A stretch of DNA of 64,000 nt, taken from positions 65,238 through 129,237 of the forward strand of contig NZ_BMTV01000025.1 in NCBI RefSeq assembly GCF_014649855.1. Direction: 5' to 3'. Shown piece after piece: positions 16,167-24,200 of this stretch. The notes below the pieces were generated by a model, which worked only from the letters and a program-made list of their open reading frames with translations, was not told where the DNA came from and did no database searches. Numbering within the stretch: position 1 is the first letter of the stretch; each line of letters opens with the position of its first letter. Made by a program: the position numbers and the translations under genes. Source of the stretch: Streptomyces roseolus. GTDB lineage: Bacteria > Actinomycetota > Actinomycetes > Streptomycetales > Streptomycetaceae.

Positions 16167-16788
16167 GCAGCTCCGCCTGCCGCTCCGCCGGCAGGCTGCC
16201 GAGGGTGACGAGGTGCGGGGCCTGGGCGAGGGCCTGGGACCTGACGGCCTCCTTGGCGGACCAGAGGGCGCGGACGGTGCCCTGCACGGCGCCGGTCGGG
16301 TAGGAGGCGATGACGGCCGCCGCCGCGCGGGCGGCGGCGAGCGCCCCGCCGGCCGGCGTCACCTCGCTGACCAGGCCCGTCTCGTACGCCCGGCGGACGG
16401 AGACGCGTTCGGCGGAGCCCATGAGGGCCATCCGGACGACCTCCCCGAAGGGCATCCGCTGCGCCATGTGGACGGTCTCGAAGGCGCTGGCCATGCCGTA
16501 GGTGGTGTGCGGGTCGAAGAAGGCGGCGGTCTCGCCCGCGACGAGGAACTCGGCCTCGCCGAGCAGGTAGAAGGCGCCGCCGCAGGCCATGCCCTCGACC
16601 GCGGCGATCACCGGTTTCCACAGGTCGTCGGCCTTGGGGCCGATCGCGAGGAGCGGGTCGTCGAGGGCGTACGGGGACGAGGGCTGCGGCACCCGGCCGG
16701 CGTCGTCGCGGTCGATGCCGGTGCAGAAGGCCCGCCCGCCGGCGCCGGTGACGACGATCGCCCGGATCCCGTCCTCGTACCGGAGCCC
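16132..16788 (-). pseudogene. Enoyl-CoA hydratase/isomerase relic lacking its N-terminus
   Basis: The frame encodes the crotonase fold from its second strand onward: GLRYEDGIRAIVVTGAGGRAFCTG, an oxyanion-hole motif, GMACGGAFYLL, and the normal C-terminal helices up to the TAG at 16132. The first about 40 residues of the family are missing. At their place (near 16788) the sequence switches to the end of an acyl-CoA ligase on the other strand. No start codon with an RBS is visible. Its 3' end overlaps the secreted-protein gene by 35 bases. Confidence 0.7.
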
Positions 16789-16807
16789 CCGCGCCTTCGC
16801 GGTACGG

Positions 16808-16963
16808 CGTCCGGGCGCGCGGGTCACCGCCGACGTCCTGATCGTCTGGTCGCGGCGGGAGATGGCCCACTACAAGGTGCCGCGGCAGGTCGAGTTCGTC
16901 GCGGAGCTGCCGCGGAACGCGAGCGGGAAGGTGGTCAAGGGGGAGCTGCGGAAGCGGGGTTGA
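16808..16963 (+). pseudogene. Acyl-CoA ligase relic, C-terminal end only
   Basis: The last about 50 codons of an AMP-binding CoA ligase remain (VTADVLIVWSRREMAHYKVP, then ELPRNASGKVVKGELRKRG and a stop). These carry the conserved C-terminal lysine motif NASGK. The rest of the enzyme is absent. It abuts the N-terminal break of the enoyl-CoA hydratase relic on the opposite strand, which suggests one deletion removed both 5' portions. Confidence 0.7.
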
Positions 16964-17095
16964 GGCGGACGGGAGCCCTTTCCGGAGGATTGGAATCCGA
17001 TTACAGAAAGTCCGCCGCGGACGCAACCGGTCCGCCACGTGTACACGTCATAGAGGCGCGCACTCCCCGTCCCCCTCCGAACCGAGGAGCAGCAG

Positions 17096-17770
17096 GTGTC
17101 CACCCAGGAGATCCCCCTCACCCTCACCCCGCAGCAGGCCGCCACCGGAGTCGTCATCCCGGTCACCCTGCCGACCGGCCCCACCCAGCTCCACGTCCCG
17201 CCCTGCCGCCACGGCGACCTCGTCCCGGTCCAGCTCGCCGGCGGGACCGTCCTCCTCCGCATCACCGTCGCCGGCGGCCCGGCCCCGCGGCAGCGCAGGT
17301 CCGGCGTCGCCGGCTGCCTCGTCCCCCTCCTCGTCATCGGCGCGATCATCGGAGGCGCGTACCTCCTCGACGCCAACGACGAGACGGACACGCCCGACGC
17401 CCGCCCCACCATCCCCACCTTCTCCGTCTCGCCCTTCCCCAGCCTCGACCTCGGCGACCTCGCCCCCACCGCGACCGCCACCCCCACCGAGGAGGAGCCC
17501 GACCCGTACGACAAGGGCACCTGCCTCAACGGCACCCTCCCCGACTCCGAGACCGCCCAGTCCGTCAGCGGGGTCGAAGAGGTCCCCTGCTCGGCCTCGG
17601 ACGCCCACTACAAGGTCATCCAGACCTTCCCCATGACCTCCGACATGAACAGGTGCAACGCCAACCCCAAGACGGAGTACGCCTTCTCGCACCGCTACAC
17701 GATGAACGGCACCACCATCAGCGAATACGTCTACTGCCTCGTCGGCCTCGGCTCCTACGCCCGGAGCTAG
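17096..17770 (+). CDS. LppU/SCO3897-like membrane-anchored protein
   Basis: A 224-residue protein with three parts. The N-terminal beta domain (1-62, VVIPVTLPTGPTQLHVPPC, LVPVQLAGGTVLLRI) resembles a DnaJ C-terminal sandwich. One transmembrane helix follows (about 75-93), then a Thr/Pro-rich spacer. The extracellular domain has four cysteines (TCLNGTLPDS, VEEVPCSASDAHYKVIQTF, MNRCNAN, YVYCLV). The CxN...PCS..AHYKV pattern is that of the LppU/SCO3897 family. GAGGAG precedes the GTG by 6 nt. The role is unknown. Confidence 0.65.
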   Translation: MSTQEIPLTLTPQQAATGVVIPVTLPTGPTQLHVPPCRHGDLVPVQLAGGTVLLRITVAGGPAPRQRRSGVAGCLVPLLVIGAIIGGAYLLDANDETDTPDARPTIPTFSVSPFPSLDLGDLAPTATATPTEEEPDPYDKGTCLNGTLPDSETAQSVSGVEEVPCSASDAHYKVIQTFPMTSDMNRCNANPKTEYAFSHRYTMNGTTISEYVYCLVGLGSYARS

Positions 17771-17798
17771 CCCCGCCCGGAGCTGGCCCCGCCCGGAG

Positions 17799-18060
17799 CT
17801 AGCCCCGTCCGCGGCGCAGCAGGACGATGCCGGCCTCCTCCCGCACCACTCGCCACGACGGGTCCGCGGCCACTTCCCGCAGCACGCCCTCCGTCGCGCC
17901 CGCGGGAAACCCGTCGGCCCGGTCGAGGACCAGCCACTCCACGGCCGGCGCCCGACCGAGCAGCCCCGGCGCCGCGAGGCGCACCACCGTCCGGTCCGTG
18001 AGGTGCGGGGACAGCGTGTTGCTCGCCGCCACCCGCACCCCGTCCGGCACAAGACCCACC
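17799..18060 (-). pseudogene. DUF2079 membrane protein relic, C-terminal end
   Basis: About 85 codons on the minus strand match the periplasmic C-terminus of DUF2079 proteins: VPDGVRVAASNTLSPHL, then VEWLVLDRADGFPAG, then WRVVREEAGIVLLRRGRG and a stop. The upstream membrane-spanning portion is missing and no start is evident. Confidence 0.45.
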
Positions 18061-18150
18061 GCCGCCCGCGCCGAGGCCGGCCCGCGCCGTGCCGCGGGTG
18101 CCGGGCCGGCTGCTGACACCACGGGAACGGGATGACGGGCAGGGTGTGGT

Positions 18151-18975
18151 TCAGCCCCGTCTGGCTGCCATTCGTTCTCGGATCTCGGCCGCGCGGACGC
18201 GGACCCGGGGGTCGGAGAGGGTGGCCGGACGGGGGCGGGGGAGTGCGGGGCGTTCGCCTCTGCAGGGGGCGCAGTCGCCGTCGTGGAGGGCGTCGGTGTA
18301 GCCGGGGGCGCCGCATTTTCCGCATTCGAGGATGCGCGGGGGCGCGGGTTCACGGCGGAGGGGGAGGGGCGGGAGTTTGTCGGTGAGACGGCGGCGCACG
18401 AGGCCGGCGGGGTGGTGGACGGGCTGGGGGAGGCCGCTGGTCAGGGCGCGCAGGATGTACGTCTCGTCGGAGTCCCGGGCGAACCACTCCTCGACGAGGG
18501 GGGCGAGGGAGCGGCACTCGGCGTGGGAGAGGGACAGAGCGGAGTTCTCGCGTCCGAGAGCGGCGAGGAGGATGTAGGCGCGGGAACGGGTCCGCCTCGT
18601 GGCCTCCCGGGGCACGTCGCCCTGCTGGAAGGCGGCCCACCAGGCGCTGTCGCGGGGTGCGCGGGAGAACCAGGTGCGGGTGATCCACTTGCCGTCGAGG
18701 TGCTCGCGTCCCCGGCGCAGATGGCCGGCGTGCTGGATGCGGTCGAGGGAGGTGCGCAGGGCGCACTGGCCGTAGGGGAGGTGCTTGGCCAGCGTCTTCA
18801 CGGAGATGTCGCTGCCCTCGGGCAGGCGGTCCACGTAGGCGGCGACGGCGGCTTCGCGGGCCGGGAGATGGGCGAAGTCCCGCGGGCCGCGCGGCTCCTG
18901 GTACGGCGCGGTCCGTTTGCCGTAGCCGGGATTGGCCATGGGGTGTGCGGCGTCACTAAGATTGGCGTCAGCCAT
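18151..18975 (-). CDS. HTH protein with C-terminal zinc ribbon
   Basis: A 274-residue protein of a type common in Streptomyces. The N-terminal winged HTH-like part (about 35-110) includes FAHLPAREAAVAAYVDRLPE and VKTLAKHLPYGQCALRTSLD. A helical middle region follows, then a CxxC...CxxC zinc ribbon near the C-terminus (CGKCGAPG, CAPCRG). The role is unknown; DNA binding is inferred. AGAGGAG lies 7 nt before the ATG. The 5' leader carries a strong hairpin and a readable promoter. Confidence 0.75.
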   Translation of the reverse strand: MADANLSDAAHPMANPGYGKRTAPYQEPRGPRDFAHLPAREAAVAAYVDRLPEGSDISVKTLAKHLPYGQCALRTSLDRIQHAGHLRRGREHLDGKWITRTWFSRAPRDSAWWAAFQQGDVPREATRRTRSRAYILLAALGRENSALSLSHAECRSLAPLVEEWFARDSDETYILRALTSGLPQPVHHPAGLVRRRLTDKLPPLPLRREPAPPRILECGKCGAPGYTDALHDGDCAPCRGERPALPRPRPATLSDPRVRVRAAEIRERMAARRG

Positions 18976-19011
18976 GGGTCGACTCCTCTGGAGAGTTTGG
19001 GCTTGTGGCGA

Positions 19012-19046
19012 GACCCCCGCAGGTGTTCCAGCACCTTGCGGGGGTC
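19012..19046 (-). promoter_or_regulatory. Hairpin in the 5' leader of the HTH/zinc-ribbon gene
   Basis: A 10-bp arm pair (19012-19021 with 19037-19046) is extended by GGTG/CACC around a 6-nt loop, with one bulged base. It lies between the predicted promoter and the start codon at 18975. It could be an attenuator or a protein-binding leader element. Confidence 0.5.
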
Positions 19047-19070
19047 GCCTGTTTTCGCAGGTTCAGGGGC

Positions 19071-19100
19071 ACGGTAGAGGCATATGACACTCCGTTGCAA
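19071..19100 (-). promoter_or_regulatory. Promoter of the HTH/zinc-ribbon gene
   Basis: On the minus strand a -35 TTGCAA (19100-19095) and a -10 TACCGT (19076-19071) are separated by 18 bp. The transcript would have a leader of about 90 nt that contains the hairpin. Confidence 0.5.
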
Positions 19101-19362
19101 GTCGGCGACGCTTCGTATTCGCTGGTCAACTCGCCGGGTGGTAGGGCGGGTTAAGTCCAGGCCCGTACCCGTTCCCCAGAAAGACGGCTCGAAGGTCGGA
19201 GCTTGAGCTTCGGGGCTACAGGGGCGACGCGACCGCGCGTCGCGTGCGGACCTGGCCGGCGCGAAGACCGACGGGAGACGCCGGCGCCCGGCCGGCCGCC
19301 CGCTTCCCGAACCCGTGGATCTCGCCCCGGCTTTCGGCCCGCGGGCCGTGTCGGTGCAGGCA

Positions 19363-19560
19363 TTACGCGGCGCCGCCGAGCTCACCGGCCGCGACTGCGC
19401 CGACGAACGGGGACAGCCGGGTCCGGCACAGGGCACGCCCGGTCGGGGCCTTGCTGTCCCGGACGGTGATGATGTCCGCATCGACGAGGCCGCGCTCGGC
19501 GCACTGTGCGGTGGTGTCCGAGTGTGTCGACTTCCCTCAGATGACGGACAGGGTGGAGGC
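19363..19560 (-). pseudogene. DUF397 gene relic
   Basis: After a TGA at 19537-19539, where the family has Trp, the minus strand reads GKSTHSDTTAQC, then GLVDADIITVRDSKAPTG, then LSPFVGAVAAGELGGAA and TAA. This is a clear DUF397 sequence. The nonsense codon and the absence of a start make it a pseudogene. No paired HTH gene is recognisable beside it. Confidence 0.6.
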
Positions 19561-19599
19561 GTCGACAATGTGCCGGTTGCCGGGGGGCGGTGTTCACCG

Positions 19600-19890
19600 C
19601 CCGCCTCCGCCGCGACATTCCGCACGACGCGCTCGTGGCGCCCGGCGGTCGTACTCTCGACCGACTACCCGAGGGAGCCGTCGTCGGTCCGGCGTATTGC
19701 GCAACTGGCCCTGTCCCACCCCGCCTGGATGCCAGGGCCATCCGGGACAACGTCCACACCCGTCTGACGAAACTCGACGCCGGCGAGCGTGACGCACTCC
19801 TCCTCGCCGTGTCCGGCCTGGGGCGCATCGGAGCGGCGGGCTGCAGCAGCGAAGTCCTGCCGCTTGAGGTGGTGTTGCCCGCCGGGGGGG
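19600..19890 (+). pseudogene. Hydroxymethylbilane synthase (hemC) relic
   Basis: Three pieces in three frames resemble consecutive HemC segments: HDALVAPGGRTLDRLPEGAV, then SSVRRIAQLALSHP, then NVHTRLTKLDAGERDALL followed by AVSGLGRIG and SEVLPLEVVLPA. Both ends of the gene are missing, and the cofactor-cysteine region is not seen. It is a frameshifted fragment. The functional hemC is presumably elsewhere. Confidence 0.55.
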
Positions 19891-20030
19891 GCGGACGCGC
19901 TGATCGTCATCCGGGGCGGAGCCATGGAGATCATCCGCGCGGTCCCGCATTGCGCGAGCAGCCTGGACTGCGCACTCCGGCCTCTGCGGCTCACTGCGTG
20001 CAGCGTGGCGGTCGGTCGGCGACAAGCACT

Positions 20031-20065
20031 TGAGGGCCCGAACCGGGAAGCGGTTCGGGCCCTCA
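20031..20065 (-). terminator. Terminator of the secreted-repeat-peptide gene
   Basis: A perfect 14-bp stem (20031-20044 with 20052-20065) with a 7-nt loop, 16 bases beyond the minus-strand stop at 20081. Confidence 0.85.
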
Positions 20066-20080
20066 GCGGTACTGCGGAGA

Positions 20081-20269
20081 TCAGGTGGCGTGCATGTCGT
20101 TCGTGGTGACGCTGGTGGCGTGCATGTCGTTCGTGGTGTCACTGGTGATGTGGACGTTGCCCGGGGTGTCGCTGGTGGCGTGCATGTTGGCCATGGCGGG
20201 GGAGGCCACGCCGACGGCGACGGCCGCAGCGAGGGCAGCGGCGGCGAAGAGGCGCTTGGCGTTGGACAC
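20081..20269 (-). CDS. Secreted peptide with AfsS-like His-Thr repeats
   Basis: A 62-residue product. Residues 1-27 form a clear Sec signal (KRLFAAAALAAAVAVGVASP, cleavage after AMA27). The predicted 35-residue mature peptide is four copies of a 10-residue repeat, [N/D]-x-H-[A/I]-T-S-x-T-x-x, with His at 30, 40, 50 and 60. The same N-x-H-I-T-S-[D/E] core occurs three times in the neighbouring AfsS-like protein. GGGAG lies 6 nt before the GTG at 20269; an in-frame TTG at 20275 is less likely. The gene has its own terminator and follows afsS on the same strand. The function is unknown. Confidence 0.75.
   Translation of the reverse strand: MSNAKRLFAAAALAAAVAVGVASPAMANMHATSDTPGNVHITSDTTNDMHATSVTTNDMHAT
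20084..20190 (-). repeat. Tandem 30-bp repeats inside the secreted-peptide gene
   Basis: Units start at 20084, 20114, 20144 and 20174 and encode the 10-residue protein repeats. The first two are almost identical at the DNA level (GGTGGCGTGCATGTCGTTCG core) and the third is more divergent, which suggests recent duplication. Confidence 0.8.
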
Positions 20270-20374
20270 GTTCAACTCCCTGTGTCTGTAAGGATCTTGC
20301 GAAATCGAGCCTCTCCGATATCGAACTGTTGTGCAAATGGAGGTCGATACTCCGTCACTTTGGTGCGGGAACGG

Positions 20375-20408
20375 CAGGAGGGGCCGGGCGTCTGCCCGGC
20401 CCCTCCTG
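20375..20408 (-). terminator. Terminator downstream of afsS
   Basis: A perfect 15-bp stem (20375-20389 with 20394-20408) with a GTCT loop, in the gene-free 305 bases between the secreted-peptide gene and afsS. The rest of that gap (20270-20374) should hold the peptide gene's promoter; I see no clear -35/-10 pair. Confidence 0.8.
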
Positions 20409-20574
20409 TGCGGTGGCCTGGTCGCGTTGCGCGCGGTCGCTGTCCGGACGGTTCCCCCCTGGTCCCGCCGGACGTCCCCGGACCGCGTGCTCCCCCGTCG
20501 ACCGGCCCCCTGTGGATGGCACCGGCAGCTCCCCCGAAGTCGCCGCCGGTGCCGTCATCCCCGTGGGGAGTGGC

Positions 20575-20769
20575 TTACTTGGCCGGCTCCGAGGTGATGT
20601 GCAGGTTGTTCGTCGAGGCTCCGCCCTCACCGAGGACCTTGTCCGCGATGGCGTCGGCCGGCTCGGAGGTGATGTGCAGGTTCTTGGTGCCGATCGCCTC
20701 GGCGCCCTCACCCGTGATGTGCAGGTTGTCGGGCTTGGTGGTCGGGTCGGTGGCGTCGATGTCGCCCAT
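20575..20769 (-). CDS. afsS: AfsS-type small regulatory protein
   Basis: A 64-residue acidic cytoplasmic protein with three NLHIT repeats at residues 15-19, 30-34 and 55-59; the last two extend to NLHITSEPA. AfsS (sigma-factor-like) proteins are about 63 residues, carry short Thr/Asp/His repeats, and are encoded next to afsR. AfsR activates afsS transcription, and AfsS in turn raises antibiotic production. GGAGGGG lies 6 nt before the ATG. It lies 222 bp downstream of afsR on the same strand. Identity rests on size, repeats and position. Confidence 0.85.
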   Translation of the reverse strand: MGDIDATDPTTKPDNLHITGEGAEAIGTKNLHITSEPADAIADKVLGEGGASTNNLHITSEPAK

Positions 20770-20954
20770 GTCTGTCCCCTCCAGATGGATGGCTTCGCGT
20801 GCTGGTTCGTGGTGCCCTGCCCGACTGTTCCCCCATGGACGGCGGGACGGGCGCCTCGGGATCGCTCACCCTAGTGCGTGGGGGCGACGACCTTCTTCCC
20901 GACCCGTCTGCCCCCCGACGCGGCGGATCGTTGAGGAACACTCTGCCGGGCGGC

Positions 20955-20972
20955 GATAAACGAATGATGAAC
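20955..20972 (-). promoter_or_regulatory. Candidate AfsR/PhoP box upstream of afsS
   Basis: On the minus strand GTTCATC (20972-20966) and GTTTATC (20961-20955) lie exactly 11 nt apart. This is the spacing and near-consensus of PhoP-type direct repeats, and AfsR and PhoP are known to share targets at the afsS promoter. It sits between the afsR stop and the afsS start. Confidence 0.4.
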
Positions 20973-20991
20973 GACCTTCACGGGGGTTGGA

Positions 20992-23900
20992 TCAGGCGGC
21001 GAACGTCCGGCTCAGCAGCCCCTTCACCTCGGCGGCCTCCGGTGCGTCCAACTCCTCGTAGAGGGCCAGGGCCTCCTGCCAGCAGACCTGTGCACGGCCC
21101 GACTGCCCGATGCTGTCGAGCGCCCGCCCGAGCACGGTGAGGACGTTGCCGCGACGCCACTCGCCGCCGATGTCCCGGAGCAGGGTCAGGGCCTTCTCCG
21201 CGCCGGCGGCCGCGGCGCCGAAGCGCTGGCCGGCGATATCGACCTCGGCGATCCTGAAGAGCGTCATGCCCTCCCAGAGGCGCTGGCGGCTGTCGGCGAA
21301 CACGCCGAGAGCCCCCCGGAGCTGGTCGCGCGCCGCGTCCAGCTGTCCGTCCTCGGTGAGCGCGAGGCCCAGCGCGTAGCGTCCGTTGGCACCCTTGAGG
21401 GAATGGCCCATCTCCTCGTACATGTCGGCCCCCTGCCGCGCCATGCGGACGGCGTCCTCCGTACGTCCCGTCGCAAGGCGGATACGGGAAAGGTTGCAGA
21501 GCGCGGCCGCTTCGCCCGCGCGGTCGCCGGCTGCGCGGAACTGCTCGATGGCCAGGGTCAGATACCGGTCGGCATCGGCGAAGCGGGCTCGGTAGTGGGC
21601 GATGGCGCCCCGGGCGTTCAGCGCCCAGCAGACCGGCAGAGGGTCACTGACCGACTGCGCGGCGGCGATCACCGCCTCCGCCTCGTGTTCCGCCTGGTCG
21701 AACCGGCCCTGGTAGTGGTGGACGTACGCCAGGGTGTTGGCCGCGCGGCCCTCCGCGCGGACGTCGCCCGCCTTTGCCGCCGCCTCGCGCAGGAGGGTCG
21801 CCACCGCCTCGTACTCCTTCGAGTTGGCGCCCGACTCCGCGAGGTCCAGCGACGCCCACAGCAGGTCCACCGCGCGGCGGAGGGTGGCGGGGGTGGTGGC
21901 GGAGTGGCGGACGCAGGCGAGGAGGCAGTGGGACTCGGCGTAGAGCCAGTCCTGGGCCTGGTGGCGGTCGGTGAAGGCGAGGCCTTCGTACGCGGTGCGT
22001 TCCAGGTGGTCGACCAGGCGGTCTCCGGGGCGTTCGATGGCGTACACCCGGGCCGCCGTCGAGAGGTAGAAGTCGAGGAGGCGGGAGAGGGCCGCGGCCT
22101 TCTCCGTCGGCGGGTGCTCGTCGCGGTCGGCGCAGGCGCGGGCGTAGAGGCGGACCAGGTCGTGGAAGCGGTAGCGGCCGGGGGCGGCGGATTCCAGGAG
22201 GGAGGTGTCCACCAGGGCCTCCAGGAGGTCCTCGGTGTCCCAGAGGGGCAGGTCGAGGACGGCCGCCGCCGCCGCGAGGGAGATGTCGGGGCCGTCCGCC
22301 AGGCCGAGGAGGCGGAAGGCGCGGGCCTGGGCCGGTTCGAGCTGGCCGTAGCCGAGCTCGAAGGTGGCCTTGACGGCGAGGTCGCCGGCCTGGAGCTCGT
22401 CGAGGCGGCGGCGTTCGTCCGCGAGCTTCGCGGCCAGGACCGAGACCGTCCAGGTGCGGCGGGCCGCCAGGCGGGAGGCCGCGATGCGGATCGCCAGGGG
22501 CAGGAAGCCGCAGGCCGCGACGACGTCGAGGGCCGCTTCCCGCTCCGCCTGGACGCGCTCGGTGCCGACGATCCTGGTGAAGAGCTGCAGCGCCTCCTCC
22601 GGGGACATCACGTCCAGGTCCACCAGGTGCGCGCCCGCCAGGTCGACCATGCGGATCCGGCTCGTGACCAGGGCCGCGCAGCCCGCCGTTCCGGGGAGGA
22701 GGGGGCGGATCTGGGCGGCGTCCCGGGCGTTGTCCAGGAGGACCAGGACGCGGCGGCCGTCCAGGGTCGAGCGGTAGAGGGCGGCGCGGTCGTCGAGGGA
22801 GTCCGGGATCGCCGAGTCCGGGGTGCCGAGGGCGCGGAGGAAGGAGCCGAGGACCGTCTCCGGCGCCGCGGACTGCGCGCCCGCGCCCTGGAGGTCGACG
22901 TACAGCTGCCCGTCGGGGAAGTGCGGGCGCGCCTCGTGGGCGACGTGCACGGCGAGCGTCGTCTTGCCGACCCCGCCGATGCCGGCGAGCGCCGAGACCG
23001 CCATGACCGAGCCCTCGGCGGTCGCGAGCCGGTCGCCCAGCTCCCGCACGAAGGAGGCGCGGCCGGTGAAGTCGGGCACAGTCGCGGGGAGTTGGGCGGG
23101 GCGGGCCACCGGCGCCGCCGCCGGGGCCTGCTCCTCGACGGGGCGGGCCAGTTCGGCGTCGCCCTGGAGGATGCGCTGCTGGAGGCGGGAGAGCTCGGGG
23201 GTCGGGTCGACGCCGAGCTCGTCGGCGAGGAGGCGGCGGGTGTCGGCGTACACGGCGAGCGCCTCGGCCTGCCGGCCGCCGCGGTAGAGCGCGAGCATGA
23301 GGAGTTCGCGCAGCCGCTCGCGGAGCGGGTGCGCGGCGGTGAGCGCGGTCAGTTCGGAGACGGCCTCGGCGTGCGCGCCGACCTCCAGGTCGATGTCGAG
23401 CCGGGTCTCCAGGAGGGTGAGCCGCCACTCCTCCAGGCGGGTCCGCTGGTTCTCGGCGTACGGCCCCGGTACGGCGGCCAGCACCTCGCCGTCCCACAGG
23501 TCGAGCGCCTCCGCGAGCCGGGCCCGCGCGCCGGCCCGGTCGCCGGCCGTCCGCAGCCGCTCGGCCTCGGCGGCGAGCTCCCGCGCCCGGGTCAGGTCGA
23601 GGGCGGTGGTCCGCAGGGCGTATCCGCCGTCCACGCTGACGAGGACCTCGGCGCCGAGCGCCTTGCGCAGCCGGGAGGCGTACGTGCGCAGCGCGGCGAG
23701 CGCCTGCGAGGGGGGTTCCTCGCCCCAGAGCGCGTCGATCAGCTCGGCCGCGGTCGCCGTCCGTCCGCCGCGCAGCAGGAGCGCGGCCAGCACGGCCCGC
23801 TGCTGCGGGGACCCGGTGGCCAGGGCCTCCTCGCCCCGCCAGGCCCGCACGGGGCCGAGGACGCCGAAGCGGAGGCCGGGGGCGGGGGGTGCCGGGGCGG

Positions 23901-24045
23901 CCGCGTCGCCGGGGGCCGTGCCGCCGTCGTCCGGTGCGCCGGCCGGTGTGCCGTCCGGCCGCCGTCGGGGTACGCCGAGGGCGGCCCCGGCGTCGTGTGT
24001 GCCGAGGGCCTGCGCCGGGACGCGCGGCCCTTTGTCCTGACCCAT
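20992..24045 (-). CDS. afsR: AfsR, SARP-family global regulator
   Basis: The 1017-residue protein has a disordered N-terminus (1-55) and an OmpR-like winged helix (about 57-135, LRFGVLGPVRAWRGEE). A bacterial transcriptional activator (BTAD) domain follows (about 140-290), then an NB-ARC ATPase (about 315-600) with Walker A GIGGVGKTTL, and a TPR-rich C-terminus (about 740-1010). This is the AfsR layout; the S. coelicolor protein is about 993 residues. AfsK phosphorylates AfsR, which then binds the afsS promoter. GGGGAG precedes the ATG closely. Confidence 0.93.
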   Translation of the reverse strand: MGQDKGPRVPAQALGTHDAGAALGVPRRRPDGTPAGAPDDGGTAPGDAAAPAPPAPGLRFGVLGPVRAWRGEEALATGSPQQRAVLAALLLRGGRTATAAELIDALWGEEPPSQALAALRTYASRLRKALGAEVLVSVDGGYALRTTALDLTRARELAAEAERLRTAGDRAGARARLAEALDLWDGEVLAAVPGPYAENQRTRLEEWRLTLLETRLDIDLEVGAHAEAVSELTALTAAHPLRERLRELLMLALYRGGRQAEALAVYADTRRLLADELGVDPTPELSRLQQRILQGDAELARPVEEQAPAAAPVARPAQLPATVPDFTGRASFVRELGDRLATAEGSVMAVSALAGIGGVGKTTLAVHVAHEARPHFPDGQLYVDLQGAGAQSAAPETVLGSFLRALGTPDSAIPDSLDDRAALYRSTLDGRRVLVLLDNARDAAQIRPLLPGTAGCAALVTSRIRMVDLAGAHLVDLDVMSPEEALQLFTRIVGTERVQAEREAALDVVAACGFLPLAIRIAASRLAARRTWTVSVLAAKLADERRRLDELQAGDLAVKATFELGYGQLEPAQARAFRLLGLADGPDISLAAAAAVLDLPLWDTEDLLEALVDTSLLESAAPGRYRFHDLVRLYARACADRDEHPPTEKAAALSRLLDFYLSTAARVYAIERPGDRLVDHLERTAYEGLAFTDRHQAQDWLYAESHCLLACVRHSATTPATLRRAVDLLWASLDLAESGANSKEYEAVATLLREAAAKAGDVRAEGRAANTLAYVHHYQGRFDQAEHEAEAVIAAAQSVSDPLPVCWALNARGAIAHYRARFADADRYLTLAIEQFRAAGDRAGEAAALCNLSRIRLATGRTEDAVRMARQGADMYEEMGHSLKGANGRYALGLALTEDGQLDAARDQLRGALGVFADSRQRLWEGMTLFRIAEVDIAGQRFGAAAAGAEKALTLLRDIGGEWRRGNVLTVLGRALDSIGQSGRAQVCWQEALALYEELDAPEAAEVKGLLSRTFAA

Positions 24046-24164
24046 GGCTCCCCCTGCCCCTACCGGTGGTATCGCCCCGGACAGTCTGCCTTGTCCGGAG
24101 GGAGCGCGTCAGCATCGGGGCGTCCTTGTGGAGGAGCTGTGACCGGGGCCGGGCGTCACGATAG

Positions 24165-24179
24165 CTGACGGTTTGTCAG
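24165..24179. promoter_or_regulatory. Operator-like palindrome CTGAC-N5-GTCAG before the amidohydrolase pseudogene
   Basis: Perfect 5-bp arms around GGTTT, ending 21 bases before the ATG at 24201. Identical arms occur twice before the LLM gene at 27119. Confidence 0.6.
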
Positions 24180-24200
24180 ATCGATGCTCCCGTGAGGGGC

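Noticed and set aside
20575..20769. AfsS-like repeat protein as a graspetide or lanthipeptide precursor
   Set aside because: The ATP-grasp ligases are 39 kb away in another operon, there is no leader-core border, and position beside afsR explains the gene as afsS.
24139..24158. GTGAC...GTCAC inverted repeat before the amidohydrolase as another regulatory site
   Set aside because: The spacer is 10 nt and the arms differ from the CTGAC sites; chance occurrence is likely in this composition.
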